This document shows, in pieces, positions 1 through 6,421 of a DNA stretch of 11,511 nt (positions are counted from its first letter, which is position 1; each line of letters starts with the position of its first letter). The stretch covers positions 1 to 11,511 of the forward strand of contig CAZMZF010000045.1 in NCBI GenBank assembly GCA_964570765.1. Direction: 5' to 3'. Source of the DNA: CAZMZF01 sp964570765 (GTDB lineage: Bacteria > Zixibacteria > MSB-5A5 > RBG-16-43-9). Below the pieces are notes generated by a model. The model saw only the letters and a program-made list of their open reading frames with translations, was not told where the DNA came from and did not search any database. Both the position numbers and the translations under genes were made by a program.

Positions 1-2
1 AT

Positions 3-50
3 AGGACATTTCTACTTTGCTAAAACAGGACATTATTATATTGCGATTAC
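3..50. repeat. Tandem IS-end-like motif (two 24-base units)
   Basis: Two consecutive 24-base units, 3-26 and 27-50, both start AGGACATT, carry TTGC at the same internal place, and match at about 17 of 24 positions. Repeated 'GGACATTT...TTTGC' blocks are what I recall of the ends of some IS21/IS481-like insertion sequences, where they bind transposase. No transposase is visible in the window, so this is either the edge of an element lying to the left or a solo remnant. Its orientation is unresolved. Confidence 0.45.
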
Positions 51-154
51 AGTATAATTTAACCTATTATTGGTTTTCACCTGAGTGGCTGGACTTTCAA
101 AAAAAATTCCTCGACAGCAAAAAACTTAACGAATATAGTTTAGTTGGATATTAT

Positions 155-198
155 GTCAGAGTGGTGAAACTGGCAGACGCGCTGGACTCAAAATCCTA
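155..198 (+). pseudogene. Truncated tRNA-Leu (CAA), 5' half only
   Basis: Bases 155-161 (GTCAGAG) fit a 5' acceptor strand. They are followed by a typical tRNA-Leu D-arm (TGGTGAAACTGGCAGACGC, 162-180) and an anticodon arm with loop 187-193 and anticodon CAA at 189-191. The 3' side of the anticodon stem pairs at only three of five positions. No variable arm, no GGTTCGA-type T arm and no 3' acceptor strand (CTCTGAC) follows before the WYL gene ends at 222. It is therefore a broken tRNA gene and should not be functional. A small open frame runs through it, but that frame is the usual artefactual translation of a tRNA. The left junction is close to the IS-like repeat at 3-50. Confidence 0.7.
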
Positions 199-221
199 TG
201 GATCCAAACTCGAAGTTAACA

Positions 222-1175
222 TTAGGTTGATTTAGAATAAAGCTTCTGCACCTTTTGAATCGTCTCTTTAATATTTACTCTTAATTCCTCAGGCTCCAGT
301 ACCTCCACCATTTCACCAAAACCTAAAATCCATCTTGAGATCTCCTCAATTCCATTAACTCTGACCGAATAGAGAAGCGAGCCATCCTCTTGTTTGCTCA
401 GATTTTCGGATGAATGATGTTGCCCTGATTCAATCACCTTGACCGCCTTTCCAAAAAACCTTAGTTTCACTTCAGTGGGCTCTCCCTGATAGATCTCCCA
501 GCTATCTTTGAAAAACTTCTCTATGGAGAAATCAGGTTTTTTCTCAAAACTCTTATCAGTCAAGGTAACCTTATAAATTCGATTGAGCCTGAAGATTCTG
601 ATCTCCTCTCTCAGATGGCAGAACCCTAATAGATACCAGGAATGTCGTCTGAATATCAAAGCATAGGGGTCTATCTCTCTGGAGCTTTTGCCTGATTCCA
701 AAGCATCATAATCTAATCTGATGGTTCTTCTGTTTAAAATCGACTGTTCAATCAAGTTAAAGATCAAACCGAGTTTGGTTAAATCCACAGTCGTCTTTAA
801 AGTTATCCTCAAAGGATCACCCAGATCACCCAACCTATTTTTCACCTCCGGACTCAAGCTCGCATCGATTTTGGCTAAAATCCTTTTAGCTGATTTCCCC
901 AGTGGTGTATTGATAGATAGTGGGCTTGAGCCCAATCCTAATTTCAAAACTATATAATCCTCCAGGGATAAGTTTAAAGGAGGTAGAAAGGCATCTGTTA
1001 GAAGTTTATAACCATCATCGAAATATATGGGGACATTGGCTGAGGAAAGTGAGATTATATCTCTGTAGATCGTTCTTTCTGATACCTGACATTCTCGAGA
1101 TAAATCGGCCGCCCTAAGGGAATGTCTTGACCTGAGAAGATTAAGAATATAAAGCAGACGATCAAATTTGCTCAT
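222..1175 (-). CDS. WYL-domain transcriptional regulator (YafY/PafC type)
   Basis: A 317-residue predicted transcription regulator. Residues 1-60 form a DeoR/HTH_11-like winged helix, with the recognition segment near VSERTIYRDI (31-40). The middle domain carries the WYL signature itself (W180-Y181-L182) and the conserved FRLNRI (195-200), whose arginines are thought to bind ligands such as nucleic acid or nucleotides. A C-terminal WCX-like extension runs from about 235 to 317. The length matches the family. The ATG at 1175 has a strong GGAGG about 5 bases upstream. It lies 91 bases downstream of, and in the same direction as, the citryl-CoA lyase-like gene, but has a possible promoter of its own. 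WYL proteins regulate many systems (DNA damage, phage defence, metabolism), so the target cannot be inferred. Its 3' end sits against the truncated tRNA. Confidence 0.9.
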   Translation of the reverse strand: MSKFDRLLYILNLLRSRHSLRAADLSRECQVSERTIYRDIISLSSANVPIYFDDGYKLLTDAFLPPLNLSLEDYIVLKLGLGSSPLSINTPLGKSAKRILAKIDASLSPEVKNRLGDLGDPLRITLKTTVDLTKLGLIFNLIEQSILNRRTIRLDYDALESGKSSREIDPYALIFRRHSWYLLGFCHLREEIRIFRLNRIYKVTLTDKSFEKKPDFSIEKFFKDSWEIYQGEPTEVKLRFFGKAVKVIESGQHHSSENLSKQEDGSLLYSVRVNGIEEISRWILGFGEMVEVLEPEELRVNIKETIQKVQKLYSKST

Positions 1176-1196
1176 TTGCCCTCCAGTTTAAGTAGT

Positions 1197-1225
1197 ATTG
1201 TAATCATAAGACTACCAGTATGTAA
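1197..1225 (-). promoter_or_regulatory. Possible sigma-70-like promoter of the WYL regulator gene
   Basis: On the minus strand, TACAAT (1197-1202, 5 of 6 to the -10 consensus) lies 17 bases after TTACAT (1220-1225, a poor -35). The implied start would give a leader of about 15 bases carrying the GGAGG site. Only the -10 and the spacing support it. Confidence 0.3.
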
Positions 1226-1235
1226 CAGCATCTTT

Positions 1236-1250
1236 TAAAGTTATACTTTA
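1236..1250. promoter_or_regulatory. 15-base palindrome, candidate operator
   Basis: TAAAGT (1236-1241) and ACTTTA (1245-1250) are perfect inverted arms around a 3-base centre. The site lies between the end of the citryl-CoA lyase-like gene and the WYL gene, just upstream of that gene's possible -35. Its size fits a dimer-binding operator, possibly for WYL autoregulation. In such AT-rich DNA a chance palindrome is possible. Confidence 0.3.
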
Positions 1251-1266
1251 TAATTAAAATAAATCT

Positions 1267-2034
1267 TTAAATAACTTCTCTGGGCTCTGGTCCATCATAT
1301 TCGAAATCTGTATTCCCCAATCTCCGCATCGGTTTTTCCCGGGTAAGCTCCTCATAAGCATGAGCAACTAAACCTGGAACCCTGGAGATAATAAAAAACC
1401 CCTTTCCCAATCTCCAGTCAAATCCCATATCCGAGACAATGGCTGCAATTGCTCCATCCACATTCAAGGGAAGTTTTCTACCGGAAACCTTTTCCAATTC
1501 CTTCTCGATTTCCTTGGCTAACTTCAAGTGTTTGCCCGAAAAACTCAACTCCTCTGCAATTTTAAAAAGTTTTACTGTGCGTGGATCGGTTTCATGTAAA
1601 CGATGTCCATATCCAGGGACTCTCTTTTTTTTGGCTGAATAATCTTTCACTAATTCAGAAGCTAAGGAGTTTAGATCTCCTTCCTTTTTCGCTAGTTTTT
1701 GGAACATCTTAGCACATTCTTCAATTGCCCCTCCATGAAAGTCACCTATAGTTAAAACCCCACCTGCCACAGCTGCATTCAAGGGGTTACCACCGGAGAT
1801 AACCGTCCTGCTTGTCAGTGAAGAAGGAGGGGTTGCGCCATGGTCAATGGAAGAGACCAGGATCGCCTCCATCATCTTGCTCTCTTTGGAATTGGGAAGT
1901 TCACCTTTCAGGATGAGGAAAATAACCTGGCTAAAAGTGAGTTTCTCCATCAGCTCAGTTATATCGTATCCGCGAACCCTTATCTCCCCCTTCTTTATCT
2001 GAGTGATAGAAGTCTTCCAACTACCTTCTTCCAT
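1267..2034 (-). CDS. Citryl-CoA lyase / short citrate-synthase-like protein
   Basis: A 255-residue member of the citrate synthase superfamily lacking roughly the first 150 residues of a full citrate synthase. This is the size and architecture of citryl-CoA lyases (cleaving citryl-CoA to acetyl-CoA and oxaloacetate) and of the C-terminal domain of ATP-citrate lyase. Conserved sites are visible: H65 in SSIDHG, H100 in the GDFHGGA motif, H144 in GYGHRLHETDPR, and D193 in NVDGA. H100, H144 and D193 correspond to the catalytic His-His-Asp of citrate synthase. The ATG at 2034 has an AAAGG about 7 bases upstream. No citryl-CoA synthetase or other citrate-cycle gene is nearby, so a role in reductive TCA flux is unproven. 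A 2-methylcitrate-type or other CoA condensing or cleaving activity is an alternative. Confidence 0.82.
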   Translation of the reverse strand: MEEGSWKTSITQIKKGEIRVRGYDITELMEKLTFSQVIFLILKGELPNSKESKMMEAILVSSIDHGATPPSSLTSRTVISGGNPLNAAVAGGVLTIGDFHGGAIEECAKMFQKLAKKEGDLNSLASELVKDYSAKKKRVPGYGHRLHETDPRTVKLFKIAEELSFSGKHLKLAKEIEKELEKVSGRKLPLNVDGAIAAIVSDMGFDWRLGKGFFIISRVPGLVAHAYEELTREKPMRRLGNTDFEYDGPEPREVI

Positions 2035-2082
2035 ATTTTACCTTTTCCCAGGCTGTATTGATAAATGAAGCGATACAAGATT

Positions 2083-2110
2083 AAGATATATCAAAAAATT
2101 GATTTGTCAA
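2083..2110 (-). promoter_or_regulatory. Possible promoter of the citryl-CoA lyase-like gene
   Basis: On the minus strand a perfect TTGACA (2105-2110) is followed after 16 bases by TATCTT (2083-2088, a weak -10), about 50 bases before the start codon. The -35 lies in one arm of the palindrome at 2093-2116, so a bound factor there could block it. Confidence 0.35.
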
Positions 2111-2116
2111 TTTTTT
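2093..2116. repeat. Perfect 10-bp inverted repeat in the divergent promoter region
   Basis: AAAAAATTGA (2093-2102) and TCAATTTTTT (2107-2116) are exact complements around a TTTG loop. The site lies in the 289-base gap between the divergent citryl-CoA lyase-like and hydrolase genes and overlaps the likely minus-strand -35. It could be an operator for either gene or a transcript hairpin. Neither neighbouring gene ends here, so a terminator role is unlikely. Confidence 0.5.
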
Positions 2117-2145
2117 TATTAAAAATAATTTGACATTGGAGACTG

Positions 2146-2199
2146 TTGACTATTAATTTAACTATTGCTTTATATATTAAAATTCAGTTAAGGTATAAT
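2146..2199 (+). promoter_or_regulatory. Possible promoter region of the alpha/beta hydrolase gene
   Basis: TTGACT (2146-2151) is followed after 17 bases by TTTATA (2169-2174). Separately, an exact TATAAT occurs at 2194-2199 but without a good -35. Either would give a leader of roughly 115-145 bases. The region is very AT-rich, so matches arise easily and the choice between the two is open. Confidence 0.3.
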
Positions 2200-2323
2200 G
2201 GTAAAAATAAATCTTAAGAGTAATATTATATTACTTATCTGACGGATATAAGGTTCTTATATGGAAACCATCGTAATAAGTCGGGATAGTGTTATTTGTT
2301 GTTTCTAAAATAAAGACTATAAA

Positions 2324-3472
2324 ATGACAAACAAAGATATAAGTAAATTCACATTCCCAGTCGGATACCATAAATTCCACAAAGACCAGCTCTTTAATTA
2401 CCAGCTGAATCGCTGGCACTCCTTCGGGTACATCAGGTTTGAAGATATGAAAGAAGCCGGTCAAAAGATAAATAATTTTAAGGACTGGAAAAGTGAAATG
2501 CTAAGGCTGGCGGAAAAAGCCGCTTTTGAAGAGAGGTTAATGGAAGCAGCGTTTTTTTATCGGGCCGCTGAGTTTTATACGTTCCAGAAGGATCCTGATA
2601 AAGAATTTCTATATGATAAATTTGTTGACCTTTTTTACAAAGCTTTTCAAAATGATGGAATTGAAAGATTTAAAATACCTTACAAGGAAGCATTTTTTCC
2701 AGCAATGAAAATACCTCCATCGAGCGAGAATAAGAAAGGAACAATAGTCATGCACGGGGGCTTCGATTCTTATATCGAGGAATTTTACTCCTGGATGAGA
2801 TATTTTTCAGATCATGGTTTTGAGGTGATTGCTTTTGAAGGTCCTGGTCAAGGTGCTGCTCGCAAAAAATACGGACTGGTGCTGAATCATGAATGGGAAA
2901 AACCTGCCAAAGCTATTTTAGATTATTTCCAGCTGAACGATGTTACCTGGTTCGGAATATCAATGGGTGGATATTTTTGTTTTAGGGCCGCAGCTTTTGA
3001 ACCACGCATAAAAAGAGTAATAGCTTCAGGCATTGCCTTTGATTACACGCAAATCCCCAATATCGTAGGTCAATTTCTCATGAAATTATTTTTTAAACAT
3101 TTCAGAAATTTTACCAATAAAGTGACTTTGAAGAAAATGGAAAAGGATGGAATGCATGCCTGGTCAATCGGCAACCTGATGTATATCACCGATAAAAAGA
3201 CGCCTGTGGATGCGGCCGATGTGGCGCTGCAGATGAATGAGAAGAATCTTCACTCAGATCTGGTCAAACAAGATGTTCTGATTCTTACTGGAAGAGAGGA
3301 TCATTTTATTCCTTTTAAGATGCATAACAAGCAGGTAAAAGCATTAACCAATGCCAAATCTGTAACTGCCAGAGTTTTCACCAGGGAAGAACAAGCCCAA
3401 AATCATTGCCAGATTGGCAACACCGGTCTTGCACTTGATGTCATGCTAAAATGGATTGAAGAAAAATCATAA
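2324..3472 (+). CDS. Alpha/beta-fold hydrolase (FrsA/DUF1100-like architecture)
   Basis: A 382-residue serine hydrolase with no signal peptide, so likely cytoplasmic. Residues 1-120 form a mostly helical N-terminal region; the alpha/beta core starts near 138. HGGFDS (144-149) is the oxyanion loop and GISMGG (211-216) the nucleophile elbow with S213. D326 in TGREDHF and H361 in QNHCQIG complete a Ser-Asp-His triad. An insertion rich in F, K and M at about 245-285 probably forms a lid. A long helical N-terminus before the core resembles FrsA-like and 2,6-dihydropseudooxynicotine hydrolase-like enzymes, some of which cleave C-C bonds. The substrate cannot be named. The start has no clear ribosome site, only an AT-rich leader. 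It is the only plus-strand gene here and is divergent from the citryl-CoA lyase-like gene. Confidence 0.85.
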   Translation: MTNKDISKFTFPVGYHKFHKDQLFNYQLNRWHSFGYIRFEDMKEAGQKINNFKDWKSEMLRLAEKAAFEERLMEAAFFYRAAEFYTFQKDPDKEFLYDKFVDLFYKAFQNDGIERFKIPYKEAFFPAMKIPPSSENKKGTIVMHGGFDSYIEEFYSWMRYFSDHGFEVIAFEGPGQGAARKKYGLVLNHEWEKPAKAILDYFQLNDVTWFGISMGGYFCFRAAAFEPRIKRVIASGIAFDYTQIPNIVGQFLMKLFFKHFRNFTNKVTLKKMEKDGMHAWSIGNLMYITDKKTPVDAADVALQMNEKNLHSDLVKQDVLILTGREDHFIPFKMHNKQVKALTNAKSVTARVFTREEQAQNHCQIGNTGLALDVMLKWIEEKS

Positions 3473-3492
3473 TCTCGTGATCAAATTTTCTT

Positions 3493-3521
3493 GTTGTGTC
3501 AGGAGCTACTCCGGACACAAC
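3493..3521. terminator. Strong hairpin after the hydrolase gene
   Basis: GTTGTGTC (3493-3500) pairs perfectly with GACACAAC (3514-3521). Inside, GGAG (3502-3505) pairs with CTCC (3509-3512) around a CTA loop, with a single A/G mismatch between the two helices. It starts 21 bases after the hydrolase stop. There is no T run on either side, so it is a poor intrinsic terminator by rule. It may be a dispersed repeat acting as a transcript end or stabiliser. Confidence 0.5.
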
Positions 3522-3612
3522 GCGGAAATATTTAAAGAAGTCTATCTGATTCTTAGTCCGTGATATTAGCAAGTATATTTTCTAAAATATAAAGCGCTGC
3601 TTTTAGCTATTT

Positions 3613-3725
3613 GTTGGTGTTCTCATCAACGAAGATAGAGTTGTTGGTCTGGAGACCAGCGATTAGCAGGCGGATTAGCAAACCTATCCGAGAAACGGAT
3701 CCGGAGCAAGCCTCCGTAGGATAGG
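3613..3725. repeat. Cluster of three hairpins in the convergent intergenic region
   Basis: The 323-base gap between the converging hydrolase and phasin-like genes has no credible gene. Besides the hairpin at 3493-3521 it holds three more. GTTGGTG/CATCAAC is at 3613-3630, with one wobble pair. TGGTCT/AGACCA is at 3645-3658. CCTATCC/GGATAGG is at 3683-3725 and encloses CGGAG/CTCCG (3702-3716); a competing ATCCG/CGGAT (3686-3700) overlaps it. The flanking sequence (GGTTCGCCC at 3729-3737) resembles other short repeats in this window. This looks like stacked intergenic repeats; an unannotated small RNA is possible but has no visible promoter. Confidence 0.45.
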
Positions 3726-3795
3726 AAAGGTTCGCCCTCCAAAGAACTTATGCTCCCCTATCCATCTGTTTGACAACTATCTTGGTCTTAATGCA

Positions 3796-4116
3796 TCATT
3801 TCTTCTCTAACTTCTCTCCTAATTTCTCAAGCTCCTTAGAGAGTTTTTCGATCTTCTTATTCAGCTCCGAAAATTCCTGAGCTGTTACCCCTTTTAATTT
3901 TTCAACCGCCTTGTGGACATGCTGATCGATTTTCTCTTTTAACTTCTTAGTTCTCTCCTCATGACCCTTTAAAATCTCCTTAACTGCCTTTGCTTTATCC
4001 GATTGAGAAAGCTCTCCCCTTTTGATTAGCTCGTTTACCATCTTTTCAGCCTTTTCCCTGGTTAAATCAAAAAGACCCAGACCGGCTAAAAGTGCTTTTT
4101 CAAATATATCCGACAT
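3796..4116 (-). CDS. Phasin-like small coiled-coil protein
   Basis: A 106-residue, highly charged, Lys/Glu-rich protein. The N-terminus (residues 4-35, with KALLAGLGLFDLTREKAEK) has the amphipathic helix and 'GLGLFDLTREKA' pattern of the phasin/PHA-granule-associated superfamily. Residues 45-75 are helical, and 80-106 show heptad-like Leu/Ile spacing of a coiled coil. Phasins coat polyhydroxyalkanoate granules, but very short homologues occur in bacteria without PHA genes and may be general lipid-surface or scaffold proteins. No PHA synthase is in the window. The start is firm: AAGGAGG sits 6 bases before the ATG, and a near-consensus promoter lies about 110 bases upstream. It is monocistronic and convergent with the hydrolase gene. 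Confidence 0.75.
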   Translation of the reverse strand: MSDIFEKALLAGLGLFDLTREKAEKMVNELIKRGELSQSDKAKAVKEILKGHEERTKKLKEKIDQHVHKAVEKLKGVTAQEFSELNKKIEKLSKELEKLGEKLEKK

Positions 4117-4163
4117 TTTATACCTCCTTCAATTGCTATTTACGATTTTCTTTTGTGGTTTTT

Positions 4164-4220
4164 GATTCTTGAATTTTTAAACCTTTCATCCTTTAATCCA
4201 TTTAACTCTTTAATCCTTGC
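4164..4220. repeat. Pyrimidine-rich degenerate tandem tract, copy 1
   Basis: A run of imperfect 8-9 base units of the form CTTTAATCC / TTTAACTC (GGATTAAAG-like on the minus strand), in the transcribed leader of the phasin-like gene. A similar tract lies at 4297-4346, on the other side of the promoter. No coding potential. Confidence 0.5.
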
Positions 4221-4231
4221 AATTTGACTTC

Positions 4232-4260
4232 ATAATAGGATTACAAAAATAATTTGTCAA
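4232..4260 (-). promoter_or_regulatory. Sigma-70 promoter of the phasin-like gene
   Basis: On the minus strand, TTGACA (4255-4260) is a perfect -35. A 17-base spacer separates it from TATTAT (4232-4237), 5 of 6 to the -10 consensus. The predicted start near 4225 gives a leader of about 110 bases before the ATG at 4116. This is the best promoter match in the window. Confidence 0.65.
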
Positions 4261-4296
4261 CATTTTTCAGCGCTTAGTTATTATCTTTTGACTATT

Positions 4297-4346
4297 AGAT
4301 TCTTTTAATCTTTTAACCCTTTAACTCTTAAACCCTTGAACCTTTT
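4297..4346. repeat. Pyrimidine-rich degenerate tandem tract, copy 2
   Basis: Units such as CTTTTAATC, TTTTAACCC, TTTAACTC and TTAAACCC follow one another up to the stop codon of the AmrS-like gene. It resembles the tract at 4164-4220. No stem-loop with a T run is seen here, so the operon's transcript end is not evident. Confidence 0.5.
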
Positions 4347-5334
4347 ATATTACTATACCAACAGGAGCTCCACAATTTTCACATTTCTTATCTTTAATCC
4401 CGGTTATATCAATTGAATATCCACTTCTTGAGATTAAAACCTTAGAGCATTTGGGACAATGAGTATCTGAGGTGCCTGGAATATAGGCATTTCCCACATA
4501 GACATATTTCAATTTCTCCTTGGCAATTTGAAAAGCCTTTTTTAAAGTCTCTACAGGTGTAGGTGGTAATTCTGATTTATAAGCTGGAAAATATCTGGAG
4601 AAATGAACAGGAATGCCTTCATCCAAATCTGTTACCCAATCTACAAATTTTCTAAGCTCATCCTCTGAATCGTTCAGGGTTGGTATAATAAGATAAGTTA
4701 ATTCCACATGCTTGTTTCTCTCAGCTGAAATCTCGACTGTTTTCAAAACAACTTCTAACTTACCCTTACACACTTTTTTGTAGAACTCCTGGCTCATCCC
4801 TTTAACATCAACATTCAAAGCATCGATTAAAGGTAAAAGTTTTTCTAAAGGTTCTGGATTGATATAACCATTGGTCACCAGCACATTGACTAATTTTTTA
4901 TTACGTGCGAGTTTAGCCGTATCTAAAACATATTCATACCACATCAGAGGCTCAGTATAAGTATAGGCAATCCCTATGGAGTTATATTTCAATGCCAAGG
5001 AAACTAAATTCTCCGGACTCACCAGCTCCGTGGGTGATTCTATCTGGGAGATAATCCAGTTCTGGCAATGGTTACATTTCAGATTACAGCTATTAGGCCC
5101 GGTGGATAAAATATCCGTTCCGGGATAGAAATGGTACAGCGGTTTTTTCTCAATAGGGTCCAAAGCGATGGAAACAGCTTTAGCATAATTTACAGCATAT
5201 AATATCCCTTGAAAATTCTTTTTACCCCGACAGACCCCTGACTTTCCCTCGGTTAAAAGACACTCCCAGGGGCAGAGATGACACTGGACTTTTTTATTTA
5301 CTAATTTTTCGTAATATAGAGCTTCTTTTTGCAT
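4345..5334 (-). CDS. amrS: AmmeMemoRadiSam-system radical SAM enzyme (AmrS-like)
   Basis: A 329-residue radical SAM protein related to pyruvate formate-lyase-activating enzymes. The N-terminal cysteines C18, C21, C25 and C35 fit the start of the AmrS family. The radical SAM cluster motif is C83-x3-C87-x2-C90 (CNLKCNHC), followed by the barrel with GIAYTYTEPL (121-130) and LVTNGYINPEPL (152-163). HFSRYFPAYK (244-253) is also characteristic. The C-terminus has a zinc-ribbon-like pair, C293/C296 and C318/C321. The family is named for co-occurrence with AMMECR1 and MEMO1 proteins; neither partner is in this window and the reaction is not well established. It is the last gene of the long minus-strand cluster, about 125 bases past the UbiA-family gene. 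The ATG at 5334 has only a weak AAGAAG close before it. Confidence 0.88.
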   Translation of the reverse strand: MQKEALYYEKLVNKKVQCHLCPWECLLTEGKSGVCRGKKNFQGILYAVNYAKAVSIALDPIEKKPLYHFYPGTDILSTGPNSCNLKCNHCQNWIISQIESPTELVSPENLVSLALKYNSIGIAYTYTEPLMWYEYVLDTAKLARNKKLVNVLVTNGYINPEPLEKLLPLIDALNVDVKGMSQEFYKKVCKGKLEVVLKTVEISAERNKHVELTYLIIPTLNDSEDELRKFVDWVTDLDEGIPVHFSRYFPAYKSELPPTPVETLKKAFQIAKEKLKYVYVGNAYIPGTSDTHCPKCSKVLISRSGYSIDITGIKDKKCENCGAPVGIVI

Positions 5335-5358
5335 ACTTCTTATATAAATTAACGATAT

Positions 5359-5437
5359 CGCGTAGCGGAGGTTTTAGACCTCTCTCCGAGCCGTAAAGCC
5401 TTTATCGGCCGCCGAGCCCTGAAGGCTCGGCTACGCG
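5359..5437. repeat. Intergenic palindromic repeat, family A copy 1
   Basis: The ends CGCGTAGC (5359-5366) and GCTACGCG (5430-5437) are exact inverted repeats. Inside are GAGG/CCTC (5368-5382) and the perfect 7-bp hairpin CCGAGCC-CTGAA-GGCTCGG (5412-5430). It fills most of the gap between the UbiA-family and AmrS-like genes. Related copies lie at 6422-6474, 8364-8394 and 9893-10032. Confidence 0.85.
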
Positions 5438-5459
5438 GATGTAGTCGTCCATACCTATA

Positions 5460-6362
5460 TCAAAACAAACTCGGATACTCCAGGTTGAACCTTTCCTTAT
5501 AATATAATCTTGTTCCTGAAAAACCCAAAATCAAAATTATGAAATACCAGGAATAAAAATATCCAGCTGCAAGGGATAAAAAAAGTATTGAGACCTTGGA
5601 TGCCAGAACACTTTTTCCAACTTCTTTAGTTAAAAGAGCTAAAAGGTAAAAAGGAAAAGAGAGGATAGCTGAAAAAAGGAAAGGTAAATCTAAAATAATA
5701 ATGGATAAAATGATAGATAATAGCACCAGAGTTGTTGAGACTATAGTCGATTTTAAAATCCCGAATCTTGTTCCAAATGTTGTCTTTCCCACCGTTTTAT
5801 CACCTTCAATATCCGGCAGGGTAGTATTTATATAAACTGCGCTAACTGCAAAAGCATAAGGAAGTGAAAATAAGACTGCCCTCAGGGAGAAATCTGATCG
5901 TGCACAGAAACCTGCTAAAAATACCAGAGATCCGTGAGATAAAAGATTAGTCAAAATACCACCATAGGTTTTATTCTTCAGGGTAAAAGGGGGAGCAGAA
6001 TAGATGAAGCTAAAAATCAAACCCAGGGTGAAAATTATCCCGATAGTCAAAGATAGCACATAGGCTGGTAGAACACTGAAAAGGTATAAACAAACAGTCA
6101 AAACCCAGGCATTTTTCTTGGAGATATGCCCTTCAGCTAAAAAGAATAGCTTCTTATTTTTGCGATCCGTCTCAAGGTCATAGATTTGATTTAAGAGATA
6201 AACTCCACCCATGAAAAAGGTTGAGAATAAGAAAAGCCCGAATAATGATTTATCAAAGGAAGCATACCTTGAGCCCTGATGATGCCCTAAAAGCAGAATC
6301 GTCCAGACCGGAACCATAAGCACCGGCCTAAGAACGAAGATGTAATCGAAATATTTTAACAT
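5460..6362 (-). CDS. UbiA-family prenyltransferase (membrane)
   Basis: An integral-membrane prenyltransferase of about 300 residues (numbering from ATG 6362) with around eight or nine hydrophobic segments. Both Asp-rich motifs that bind Mg-prenyl diphosphate are visible: NQIYDLETD, 58-66, and the second, DIEGD, 184-188. The YSAPPFTLKNK segment (121-131), common in the chlorophyll synthase/homogentisate branch, is also present. The acceptor (quinone ring, sugar, glyceryl lipid or other) cannot be told. An open frame continues upstream to a TTG at 6452, adding 30 residues. The outer ones are encoded by repeat A2, so I prefer the ATG at 6362, although it lacks a well-spaced ribosome site (GAAGGG is about 19 bases away and inside a small AGGG/CCCT hairpin). 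Its place beside uppS and cdsA suggests a lipid-related role. Confidence 0.82.
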   Translation of the reverse strand: MLKYFDYIFVLRPVLMVPVWTILLLGHHQGSRYASFDKSLFGLFLFSTFFMGGVYLLNQIYDLETDRKNKKLFFLAEGHISKKNAWVLTVCLYLFSVLPAYVLSLTIGIIFTLGLIFSFIYSAPPFTLKNKTYGGILTNLLSHGSLVFLAGFCARSDFSLRAVLFSLPYAFAVSAVYINTTLPDIEGDKTVGKTTFGTRFGILKSTIVSTTLVLLSIILSIIILDLPFLFSAILSFPFYLLALLTKEVGKSVLASKVSILFLSLAAGYFYSWYFIILILGFSGTRLYYKERFNLEYPSLF

Positions 6363-6421
6363 ATTTTTAATTGCAGGGCAACCCTTCAGGATTGCTTCTT
6401 TTCGCTTGTCCTCTGAGAGAG

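Noticed and set aside
17..235. 72-residue open frame on the plus strand
   Set aside because: Its second half is the in-frame translation of the tRNA-Leu fragment (VVKLADALDSKS type), a well-known artefact, and its first half covers the IS-like end. No ribosome site.
2231..2464. 77-residue minus-strand open frame upstream of and within the hydrolase gene
   Set aside because: It is antisense to the well-supported hydrolase coding region and has no recognisable features.
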